DNA from: Cellvibrionales bacterium UBA1963 | GTDB lineage: Bacteria; Pseudomonadota; Gammaproteobacteria; Pseudomonadales; UBA7434 | DNA length: 9,720 nucleotides | Direction: 5' to 3' | Assembly (NCBI GenBank): GCA_002336035.1 | Contig: DDED01000122.1 | Coordinates: forward strand, 1 to 9,720 | In this document: piece after piece, positions 1 through 5,417 of the stretch | How positions within the stretch are numbered: the stretch's first letter is position 1 | Layout of the letters: every line of letters starts with the position of its first letter | Made by a program: the position numbers and the translations under genes | Notes under the pieces: model-generated | Seen by the model: the letters and a program-made list of their open reading frames with translations, nothing else | Databases searched by the model: none | Told to the model about the DNA's origin: nothing

Positions 1-201
1 AGTTTCTCTTGTTTCTTCTTGAGCGGCCTCTTCCAAGACTTCAGGCGCGGCTGGCTGGGTGAGTTTGATTAATTCTTCAGCTAACAAAATGGCAACTTTT
101 TCTTCGCCATTGAGCCATTTTCCACTGTCACCCTTTACTGCATAACGATTGTTTCGTTTTTGGTAAATGGTGTACTCGGCAGTTTTCTTAATTGTTTTCA
201 T
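1..201 (-). CDS. Small hypothetical protein, C-terminus cut by window edge
   Basis: I do not recognise a named family. The reading frame starts at an ATG at 201 and stays open through 67 codons to the window edge, so its end lies outside. The upstream bases read GGAGAAAGGTAGCATT before the ATG, a good ribosome binding site. The N-terminal ~45 residues are basic and aromatic, with a Y-T-I-Y-Q-K-R motif at 10-16 followed by R-Y-A-V-K and G-K-W-L-N-G-E-E-K; this looks like a small beta-rich fold ending in a helix (residues ~32-46). After residue ~47 the composition shifts to Pro, Ala and Glu, suggesting a disordered acidic tail. There is no signal peptide or membrane segment. It lies 46 bases downstream of suhB on the same strand with no visible terminator between them, so co-transcription with suhB is likely. 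The frame, start signal and compositional order support a real gene; its function is unknown. Confidence 0.75.
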   Translation of the reverse strand, partial: MKTIKKTAEYTIYQKRNNRYAVKGDSGKWLNGEEKVAILLAEELIKLTQPAAPEVLEEAAQEETRET

Positions 202-247
202 AATGCTACCTTTCTCCAATAGTTTATTTTAAATACATTAAATGAAC

Positions 248-1054
248 TTACACATCACCAAGGTTGCTATTCACCACCTTGAGCAATTCTTTAAATAATT
301 TTGGGTTTCCGCAGACAATATTACCAGTTTTTAGGCAGCTATTGCCGCCCTTGAAATCAGCAACTAAGCCACCGGCTTCTTGTATTAAGAGCATGCCGGC
401 AGCCAAATCCCACGGTCTGAGGCCATGTTCCCAAAAAGCGTCCATTCTCCCGGCTGCAACATAGGCAAGGTCAAGTGCAGCTGAGCCGCCTCGACGAATC
501 CCTGAGCCATGTGTTGCGAAATGCTCAAGGCACTGCATGTAACTTTTTATAAACGGTTTTTGACTGCTGCGATAAGGCACACCGGTGCCAATTAATGCGC
601 CACTAAAGTTATGTTTTTCGCTGACCCGAAGCCTAACGCCGTTAAGGCTGGCTCCGCGACCGCGACTGGCAGTGAATTCTTCACGGCGAATGGGGTCATA
701 AATAACAGCATGTTCAATGATGTCGTTTTTTACGCAGGCAATAGACACTGAAAAATGCGGGATGCCACGAATAAAGTTTGTAGTGCCATCAAGAGGATCA
801 ATGTACCAGGTAGTGTCCGATTGGCCAGTCAAACCTGTAATTAAGCCGCTTTCTTCTCCTATAATGTTATGTTCAGGCCAAGCTTTTTGAATTTGCTCGA
901 TAATTTCTTGCTCGGCAGCTTTATCAATATTAGTGACAAAGTCATTTTTTTCTTTTTCTTCGATCTTGACAAGATCTATCCGTTCGGTTGCCCGCGCAAT
1001 AATATCACCGGCTTTTCTTGCGGCGCGTAAAGCGATATTAACGGTTGGTTCCAC
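248..1054 (-). CDS. suhB: SuhB, inositol-1-monophosphatase family protein and rRNA antitermination factor
   Basis: A 268-residue protein of the Mg-dependent inositol monophosphatase family; E. coli SuhB is 267 residues and similar along its length. Metal-site motifs are present: GEESG at 66-70 (E67), DPLDGTTNF at 86-94 (D86, D89), and WDLAAG at 215-220 (D216). The opening N-I-A-L-R-A-A-R-K-A-G is also typical of SuhB. In E. coli the enzyme hydrolyses inositol-1-phosphate in vitro, but its main known role is binding NusA in the rRNA transcription antitermination complex and helping ribosome assembly. That dual role is inferred here from similarity. The start is GTG at 1054, preceded by TGAGGTAAACCC with GAGG seven bases upstream. 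An in-frame TGA overlaps this site, so no longer version is possible. It is divergent from trmJ and followed by a small hypothetical gene on the same strand. All catalytic residues look intact. Confidence 0.96.
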   Translation of the reverse strand: MEPTVNIALRAARKAGDIIARATERIDLVKIEEKEKNDFVTNIDKAAEQEIIEQIQKAWPEHNIIGEESGLITGLTGQSDTTWYIDPLDGTTNFIRGIPHFSVSIACVKNDIIEHAVIYDPIRREEFTASRGRGASLNGVRLRVSEKHNFSGALIGTGVPYRSSQKPFIKSYMQCLEHFATHGSGIRRGGSAALDLAYVAAGRMDAFWEHGLRPWDLAAGMLLIQEAGGLVADFKGGNSCLKTGNIVCGNPKLFKELLKVVNSNLGDV

Positions 1055-1146
1055 GGGTTTACCTCAATTGATCGGTCGTATTTGATGAGTTTAACGCTTT
1101 TTTCTTTTAGTCAAGATTAACTGTTTTCAGTTTAGCTAAGTGTACT

Positions 1147-1155
1147 ATCATAACA
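1147..1155 (-). promoter_or_regulatory. Candidate extended -10 promoter for suhB
   Basis: Read on the minus strand this is TGTTATGAT, which fits the extended -10 pattern TG-n-TATAAT with one mismatch. No convincing -35 hexamer lies 16-18 bases upstream, which is acceptable for extended -10 promoters. Transcription would begin near 1140, giving a suhB leader of about 86 bases. It is a pattern match only and competes with a TTGACT hexamer at 1114-1109 that lacks a good partner. Confidence 0.35.
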
Positions 1156-1193
1156 GATCGCAATTCTCGGGAAGTATGTTAATTTTTGTAGTT

Positions 1194-1222
1194 TTGGTAT
1201 TCGGCGGTGTCTTTGATAGAAT
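1194..1222 (+). promoter_or_regulatory. Candidate sigma70-type promoter for trmJ
   Basis: The sequence has TTGGTA (1194-1199), a 17-base spacer, and TAGAAT (1217-1222), matching the sigma70 consensus at 4/6 and 5/6 positions. Transcription would begin near 1229-1230, about 49 bases before the trmJ start. The -10 element lies inside the imperfect palindrome at 1212-1235, which could make this promoter regulated. No experimental support is available. Confidence 0.4.
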
Positions 1223-1235
1223 TACCGCTATCGAA
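1212..1235. repeat. Imperfect inverted repeat over the trmJ promoter
   Basis: TTTGATAG (1212-1219) and CTATCGAA (1228-1235) form arms matching at 7 of 8 positions around an 8-base centre. The left arm overlaps the proposed -10 hexamer and the right arm covers the likely start of transcription. The size and placement suit a repressor operator, but I do not recognise the regulator. It could also be chance in an AT-rich spacer. Confidence 0.35.
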
Positions 1236-1278
1236 TCAGCAGCAGTGAATTGACAGGTAAATACGAGAGGAAGCTATT

Positions 1279-2073
1279 TTGACAGACAGAGAATCGCCAA
1301 CCAAAGATGAAACCCTTCCGCAAATTAGAGATGTTCGCATAGTGTTAGTGAACCCCTCGCATCCGGGAAATATTGGTGGCGCAGCTAGGGCGATGAAGAC
1401 CATGATGATCGAAGAGTTAGTGCTGGTCAGCCCTAGAGAATACCCTGATCCAAGAGCCGTTTGGCGTGCGGCAGGCGCACGTGACTTACTTGAAAAGGCT
1501 AAAGTCGTAGAGACTTTGGATGAAGCCATTGCCGATTGTGACTTAATTGTGGGCACTTCAGCCCGCGGTCGACGAATTCCTTGGCCTGTGGTTGATGCTC
1601 GTCAATGTGCCGAGTCGATTTATAATGAGCCAAGCTCATCTAAAATTGCTGTATTATTTGGGCGTGAAGATCGCGGTTTGAATAATGATGAGTTGCACAA
1701 GTGCCACCTACACGTCCATGTGCCTACCAGCGAAGAATACAGCTCGCTTAATCTCGCTATGGCCGTGCAAATCATTTGTTACGAGCTGAGAATGCGCTCG
1801 TTGCATCCTCAAATACGGCAAGGCTCTGCGACAGACAGTTCGCCCACTCATGAGTGGGACGAGCCATTCGCTAATGCAGCAGACGTCGAGCGATTGCATG
1901 AGCATTTAGCGGAAGCGCTTGCTCAAATTGGATTTTACAATCCGGCTGAGCCAAAACAACTGCTGACACGGCTTCGTCGTTTATTCGCTCGGGTTCGTTT
2001 AGATAAAATGGAAATTAATATTTTGCGTGGTATCTTGACCACAATTCAAGGTATAGCTAATAAAAACAACTAG
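1279..2073 (+). CDS. trmJ: TrmJ, tRNA (cytidine/uridine-32 2'-O)-methyltransferase
   Basis: A 264-residue SPOUT-class RNA methyltransferase that uses S-adenosylmethionine to 2'-O-methylate nucleotide 32 of the tRNA anticodon loop. E. coli TrmJ (246 residues) is similar throughout. Residues ~20-43 carry the RNA-binding motif V-N-P-S-H-P-G-N-I-G-G-A-A-R-A. V-G-T-S-A-R-G-R-R follows near 91-99. The trefoil-knot cofactor region has L-F-G-R-E-D-R-G-L near 126-134 and the S-S-L-N-L-A-M-A-V-Q motif near 155-164. The C-terminal ~80 residues match the TrmJ extension, including L-R-R-L-F-A-R and L-N-I-L-R-G-I-L. The first ~17 residues are polar and extra relative to E. coli. The start is TTG at 1279 with GAGAGGAAG upstream (GAGG eight bases before); an in-frame TAA at 1258 rules out a much longer form. 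It sits upstream of iscR, as in many gammaproteobacteria, but iscR has its own promoter. Confidence 0.95.
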   Translation: MTDRESPTKDETLPQIRDVRIVLVNPSHPGNIGGAARAMKTMMIEELVLVSPREYPDPRAVWRAAGARDLLEKAKVVETLDEAIADCDLIVGTSARGRRIPWPVVDARQCAESIYNEPSSSKIAVLFGREDRGLNNDELHKCHLHVHVPTSEEYSSLNLAMAVQIICYELRMRSLHPQIRQGSATDSSPTHEWDEPFANAADVERLHEHLAEALAQIGFYNPAEPKQLLTRLRRLFARVRLDKMEINILRGILTTIQGIANKNN

Positions 2074-2141
2074 TTATATCTGTGATGAGATTAGTTATCG
2101 GTTGGAGATTTTCTGGTATTTAAGCCAAATTACCCCCTTTA

Positions 2142-2166
2142 ATAGTTGATTAATTTACTCAGGCTT
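2142..2166 (+). promoter_or_regulatory. IscR type 1 operator of the isc operon
   Basis: The 25 bases starting ATAGTTGATTAATTTACTC match the E. coli IscR type 1 consensus as I recall it (ATASYYGACTR, three A/T, YAGTCRRSTAT): 10 of 11 in the left half, 3 of 3 in the centre, and 8 of 11 in the right half. It contains the -35 hexamer of the iscR promoter, the arrangement by which [2Fe-2S]-IscR represses its own operon in E. coli. Its position 100 bases before iscR supports the same feedback control here. Confidence 0.8.
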
Positions 2167-2174
2167 TAGATAAT
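2146..2174 (+). promoter_or_regulatory. iscR operon promoter (sigma70-like)
   Basis: TTGATT (2146-2151), a spacer of exactly 17 bases, and GATAAT (2169-2174) form a sigma70-like promoter with the start of transcription expected near 2181, giving a leader of about 84 bases. The -35 and most of the spacer lie within the IscR type 1 operator, so bound IscR would block RNA polymerase. It is probably the main promoter for the whole operon up to iscX, since no strong internal promoter was seen. Confidence 0.7.
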
Positions 2175-2193
2175 GTATCCATAAGTTGGATAC
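2175..2193. repeat. Perfect dyad GTATCC-N7-GGATAC at the iscR transcription start
   Basis: Six-base arms GTATCC (2175-2180) and GGATAC (2188-2193) are perfect complements around a 7-base centre. The dyad spans the expected transcription start, so it is more likely a protein site on DNA than an RNA hairpin. It does not match the IscR type 1 consensus well. Its centre (2184) is 30 bases from the centre of the IscR operator (2154), about three helical turns, putting both on the same face of the DNA. Confidence 0.4.
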
Positions 2194-2264
2194 GGGTCTA
2201 TTGTGCTCGCAAACATGGCGAAGGGTCTTTTTATCGACGGATAGTGATCAATGGGGTTGATTAG

Positions 2265-2750
2265 ATGAAGCTTACGACGAAAGGACGTTATGCAGTAACC
2301 GCCATGTTAGATCTGGCTTTGCATGCAACCGCTGGCCCAGTCAGTCTCTCTGAGATCGCGGGACGCCAAGAGCTATCGTTATCCTATTTAGAGCAGTTAT
2401 TTGTTAAATTGCGACGTAATTCCTTAGTGATCAGTCACCGTGGCCCGGGTGGCGGCTATCGTTTAAACCACAGCCAAAGTGACATTAGCATTGCTGAAAT
2501 CATTGCTGCAGTGGACGAAAGTGTCGATGCGACTCACTGCGCAGGCAAGAGCGACTGCCAGGAAGGTGACACTTGTTTAACTCATCATTTATGGATAGAT
2601 CTCACTGAACAGATACACGGTTTTTTAAAAGGGATTTCTTTGGCCGATTTAGTGAACCGAAAAGAGATTAAACAGGTATCTCAAAGACAGGACAATAAAG
2701 TTGATGCGGCAAACGATCTGCAAAACATTCGTGTGGCGTCATACGATTGA
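2265..2750 (+). CDS. iscR: IscR, [2Fe-2S] Rrf2-family transcription regulator
   Basis: A 161-residue Rrf2-family regulator that controls Fe-S cluster assembly genes. The winged helix-turn-helix fills residues 1-~75, beginning M-K-L-T-T-K-G-R-Y-A-V-T-A-M and including S-L-S-Y-L-E-Q-L-F recognition-helix residues near 38-46 and the wing R-G-P-G-G-G-Y-R-L. The cluster ligands C92, C98, C104 and H107 are all present at the same positions as in E. coli IscR. The C-terminal ~45 residues are variable and polar. By family knowledge, holo-IscR binds type 1 sites and both apo- and holo-protein bind type 2 sites. The type 1 operator upstream implies feedback repression. The ATG at 2265 has a GGGG Shine-Dalgarno-like stretch eight bases upstream. 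It is the first gene of the isc operon, separated from iscS by 83 bases. Confidence 0.97.
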   Translation: MKLTTKGRYAVTAMLDLALHATAGPVSLSEIAGRQELSLSYLEQLFVKLRRNSLVISHRGPGGGYRLNHSQSDISIAEIIAAVDESVDATHCAGKSDCQEGDTCLTHHLWIDLTEQIHGFLKGISLADLVNRKEIKQVSQRQDNKVDAANDLQNIRVASYD

Positions 2751-2800
2751 AGAATGTTTGTTACGATCAGATTATACTGGGCTTTAGCAATATGATATTC

Positions 2801-2813
2801 GGCATTAAATGCC
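2801..2813 (+). other. Short hairpin in the iscR-iscS linker
   Basis: GGCAT-TAA-ATGCC can form a five-base-pair stem just upstream of the iscS ribosome binding site (AGGAGAG at 2823-2829). In E. coli the iscR-iscS linker is structured and protects the iscR message while the small RNA RyhB blocks iscS. A similar role here is only an inference; the stem is short and no RyhB-type gene is in the window. Confidence 0.3.
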
Positions 2814-2833
2814 ACAGGTTTTAGGAGAGAATT

Positions 2834-4048
2834 ATGCAATTACCGATCTATCTTGATTATTCAGCAACTACGCCGGTTGATCCTCGTGTGGCTGAAAAGA
2901 TGTCGGAATGTTTAACCCAAGAGGGCAACTTTGGTAATCCGGCTTCGCGCTCGCACAGTTTTGGATGGCAGGCAGAAGAGGCTATAGAAGAAGGGCGGGC
3001 TATGCTAGCCGAACTCATTGGTGCCGATCCACGTGAAATTGTTTGGACGTCCGGCGCGACTGAATCCAATAACCTAGGCATTAAAGGTGCGGCACACTTT
3101 TACCAGAAGAAAGGCAAGCATATCATTACCTCTTCAATCGAGCACAAAGCGGTGCTTGATACCTGCCGCCAGTTAGAACGAGAAGGATTCGAAATTACTT
3201 ATTTAACGCCGGATACTAACGGTGTTACTCAACCTGCAGCAATTGAAGCCGCTATCCGGGAAGACACCGTACTTGTTTCTATCATGCATGCTAACAATGA
3301 GATTGGCGTCATTAATGATATTGCCGCTATCGGTGAATTGACTCGGCCGCGGAAAATCATATTTCACGTCGATGGTACACAATCAGTGGGCAAAATACCG
3401 GTTGATATGGAGGCATTGAAAGTGGACTTACTATCAATATCGGCCCATAAAATGTATGGTCCGAAGGGTATTGGTGCACTTTTCGTTCGACGTAAGCCTC
3501 GAGTGCGCATAGAGGCGCAGATTCACGGCGGCGGTCACGAGCGTGGTATGCGCTCGGGGACCTTGCCAACGCATCAAATTGTTGGTGTTGGTGAAGCTGC
3601 AAGAATTGCTATGTTAGACATGGCATCAGATAACGCAAGATTAATTACTTTACGTGAGAGATTGTGGAACGGTGTTAAAGACATGGAAGAGGTCTATCTT
3701 AATGGCCATCCAGAGCACCGCTTACCCGGTGCATTGAATGTTAGCTTCAACTTTGTTGAGGGCGAGTCGTTGATCATGGCGCTCAAAGACCTAGCAATTT
3801 CGTCAGGTTCAGCCTGTACTTCGGCAAGCTTGGAGCCTTCTTATGTTCTTCGCGCGTTAGGTCGAAGTGATGAGTTAGCTCATAGTTCGCTTCGTTTTTC
3901 AGTGGGTCGTTTTACCACTGAGGAAGAGGTCGATCATGCTATTGTTCAAGTGAGGGGCGCGGTTGAAAAATTGAGAGCGCTTTCACCATTATGGGACATG
4001 TATAAAGATGGAATTGATTTAGATTCGGTGCAATGGGCTGCTCACTAA
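2834..4048 (+). CDS. iscS: IscS, PLP-dependent cysteine desulfurase
   Basis: IscS converts L-cysteine to alanine and carries the sulfur as a persulfide to IscU; in other bacteria it also feeds TusA, ThiI and related tRNA and cofactor pathways. At 404 residues it equals E. coli IscS. The catalytic residues fall at the same numbers: H104 (E-H-K-A), D180 and Q183 (H-V-D-G-T-Q-S), the PLP lysine K206 (S-A-H-K-M-Y-G-P-K-G), and the persulfide cysteine C328 in S-S-G-S-A-C-T-S-A. The R-I-E-A-Q-I-H-G-G-G-H-E-R-G-M-R-S-G-T block (225-243) and the C-terminal S-P-L-W-D-M-Y tail that contacts IscU are also intact. Residue 181 is Gly where E. coli has Ala, a mild change next to the PLP-binding aspartate. 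The start is ATG with a strong AGGAGAG site five bases upstream. It is the second gene of the operon, followed after 50 bases by iscU. Confidence 0.98.
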   Translation: MQLPIYLDYSATTPVDPRVAEKMSECLTQEGNFGNPASRSHSFGWQAEEAIEEGRAMLAELIGADPREIVWTSGATESNNLGIKGAAHFYQKKGKHIITSSIEHKAVLDTCRQLEREGFEITYLTPDTNGVTQPAAIEAAIREDTVLVSIMHANNEIGVINDIAAIGELTRPRKIIFHVDGTQSVGKIPVDMEALKVDLLSISAHKMYGPKGIGALFVRRKPRVRIEAQIHGGGHERGMRSGTLPTHQIVGVGEAARIAMLDMASDNARLITLRERLWNGVKDMEEVYLNGHPEHRLPGALNVSFNFVEGESLIMALKDLAISSGSACTSASLEPSYVLRALGRSDELAHSSLRFSVGRFTTEEEVDHAIVQVRGAVEKLRALSPLWDMYKDGIDLDSVQWAAH

Positions 4049-4098
4049 ACGCGAGCGCTAAACGGCAAGATAAATAGATTATTATTGAGGTAAAAATT

Positions 4099-4494
4099 AT
4101 GGCATATGGCGAAAAAGTGTTAGATCACTATGAAAATCCTCGCAATGTCGGAAAAATGGATGTCAACGATGCATCAGTTGGAACTGGTATGGTTGGTGCG
4201 CCAGCTTGTGGCGACGTTATGCGATTGCAAATTAAAGTTGATGCAAACGGTGTGATTGAAGACGCTAAGTTTAAAACCTATGGTTGTGGTTCTGCCATTG
4301 CTTCAAGCTCGCTGCTGACAGAGTGGGTTAAAGGTAAAACTCTTGATCAGGCTGCTGAAATAAAAAATATGGATATCGCTGAAGAGTTAGCTTTACCGCC
4401 AGTGAAAATTCATTGTTCTGTTTTAGCAGAGGATGCTATTAAAGCAGCAATAGCCGATTTGCACGAAAAATCATCGAAAAAGTTAGCGTCTTAA
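4099..4494 (+). CDS. iscU: IscU, Fe-S cluster assembly scaffold
   Basis: IscU is the scaffold on which [2Fe-2S] and then [4Fe-4S] clusters are built from IscS sulfur and iron before chaperone-assisted transfer. The 131-residue protein matches E. coli IscU (128) closely. The three cluster cysteines C37, C63 and C106 are present, as are D39 (A-C-G-D) and H105. The HscA recognition motif L-P-P-V-K is at 99-103, so the scaffold should be a substrate for the HscA/HscB pair encoded downstream. The C-terminus ends in a Lys/Ser-rich tail three residues longer than E. coli. The ATG at 4099 has TTGAGG upstream with GAGG eight bases before the start. It is separated from iscA by only nine bases, implying coupled translation. 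Confidence 0.98.
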   Translation: MAYGEKVLDHYENPRNVGKMDVNDASVGTGMVGAPACGDVMRLQIKVDANGVIEDAKFKTYGCGSAIASSSLLTEWVKGKTLDQAAEIKNMDIAEELALPPVKIHCSVLAEDAIKAAIADLHEKSSKKLAS

Positions 4495-4503
4495 TATTCT
4501 ATT

Positions 4504-4827
4504 ATGGCTATCACGATGACAGAACAGGCCGCCAACCACGTCAAGCGTCAATTAGACCAGCGTGGTAAAGGTGTTGGTATCCGAGTTGGAGTAAAGACGA
4601 CCGGTTGCTCAGGCATGGCTTACGTTCTTGAATTCGTCGACGAAACAGTCTCTGATGACATTGTTTATGAATACCATGGTGTTCAGTTAGTAGTAGATCC
4701 TAAAAGCCTTGTTTATATCGACGGTACAGAAATGGACTTTGTGAAAGAAGGTTTAAATGAGGGTTTTGAATTTAAGAATCCTAACATTGCAGGTGAGTGC
4801 GGTTGCGGCGAAAGCTTCACCGTTTAA
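4504..4827 (+). CDS. iscA: IscA, A-type Fe-S carrier
   Basis: A 107-residue A-type carrier, the same length as E. coli IscA, which accepts or donates iron or clusters and in E. coli helps mature [4Fe-4S] proteins. The three conserved cysteines C35 (T-G-C-S-G-M-A-Y), C99 and C101 (E-C-G-C-G-E-S-F) are all present, together with the L-E-F-V-D and D-F-V-K-E-G-L-N-E-G-F signatures. The first ATG at 4504 gives an N-terminus aligned with E. coli; the next ATG (codon 5) would lose strand residues. The nine bases between iscU and iscA (TATTCTATT) and the bases just before contain no Shine-Dalgarno-like sequence. Translation therefore probably depends on ribosomes finishing iscU. It lies within the isc operon and is followed by hscB. 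Confidence 0.97.
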   Translation: MAITMTEQAANHVKRQLDQRGKGVGIRVGVKTTGCSGMAYVLEFVDETVSDDIVYEYHGVQLVVDPKSLVYIDGTEMDFVKEGLNEGFEFKNPNIAGECGCGESFTV

Positions 4828-4859
4828 TCAACCGCACAATAGAGTCCAAAACCCATACC

Positions 4860-5405
4860 GTGAAGCTTGAAAAAAACTTTTTTAAATTATTTGAGCTGCC
4901 TCAGCAATTCGACACAGATTCTGTTGCCATGAAACGACGGTTCAGGGTTCTGCAGCGTAATTTCCACCCAGATCGATATATTGGCAAACCGCCACAAGAA
5001 CATCGTTTAGCCGTTCAGTTGTCGGCCCATATTAATACTGCATTCGCTACTCTGAGTGACCCCGTTAAACGTGCTGAGCATTTACTCAATTTGCAAGGGA
5101 TAGAAATCGATCACCAGCAAAGCACAATTAAAGATAACGTTTTTTTGTTAAAGCAGATGGAATTTCGAGAGACTCTAGAGCAAGCCGCTTTCGAAAAAGA
5201 TAGACTTGCATTATCAAATATTTTGACTGAAGTTAGTGATGATTTTAAAGTTTGCCAAATTGAGTTTGCTAAGAAAATCGTTAATTTAAATTCTACTGAG
5301 TCTCAATCATTGACTGACAGCCTTTGCAATGAAGTGAGCAAGATGTATTTTTATCAAAGTCTAAGTAATGAACTTAACACCAATATTCGTTTGTTGTCTC
5401 AATAA
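4860..5405 (+). CDS. hscB: HscB, J-domain co-chaperone of HscA
   Basis: HscB (Hsc20) binds IscU and delivers it to HscA, stimulating its ATPase. From the GTG at 4860 the protein has 181 residues (E. coli HscB 171). Residues ~5-75 form the J domain: F-F-K-L-F-E-L-P opening, the catalytic H36-P37-D38 tripeptide, and the helix with I-N-T-A-F-A-T-L-S-D-P-V-K-R-A-E-H-L-L. The C-terminal three-helix IscU-binding part follows, with F-L-L-K-Q-M-E-F-R-E-T-L-E at ~95-107 matching the E. coli interaction helix, but the rest is more diverged, as usual for this family. An in-frame GTG at 4797 would add 21 basic residues overlapping the iscA end; I prefer 4860 because the conserved domain starts there, though its Shine-Dalgarno match (AGAG, about 14 bases upstream) is poor. 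The start is therefore uncertain, the identity is not. hscA follows after 12 bases. Confidence 0.93.
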   Translation: MKLEKNFFKLFELPQQFDTDSVAMKRRFRVLQRNFHPDRYIGKPPQEHRLAVQLSAHINTAFATLSDPVKRAEHLLNLQGIEIDHQQSTIKDNVFLLKQMEFRETLEQAAFEKDRLALSNILTEVSDDFKVCQIEFAKKIVNLNSTESQSLTDSLCNEVSKMYFYQSLSNELNTNIRLLSQ

Positions 5406-5417
5406 GGTGGCTATTCA

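Noticed and set aside
1119..1132. AACTG-TTTT-CAGTT mini-hairpin in the divergent region
   Set aside because: A five-base stem with an AT-rich loop and no U tract is too short to call a terminator or operator.
1236..1556. Antisense open frame of about 106 codons inside the 5' part of trmJ
   Set aside because: It lies opposite a strongly conserved gene, is low-complexity in Ser/Ala, and has no recognisable domain. Similar antisense frames opposite iscS, the small membrane gene and ispG were rejected for the same reason.
2130..2155. IscR type 2 site around the ACCCCCTTT stretch
   Set aside because: Only the CCC(C/T)T core of the left half fits; the right half does not match the recalled consensus.
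2215..2244. Nine-codon ATG frame in the iscR leader, possible leader peptide
   Set aside because: There is no Shine-Dalgarno sequence before it, the peptide lacks runs of regulatory codons, and no attenuator hairpin follows.
4797..4859. Longer N-terminus for HscB starting at GTG 4797
   Set aside because: The added residues overlap the iscA end, come from its Cys-Gly-Cys coding region read in another frame, and do not resemble HscB.
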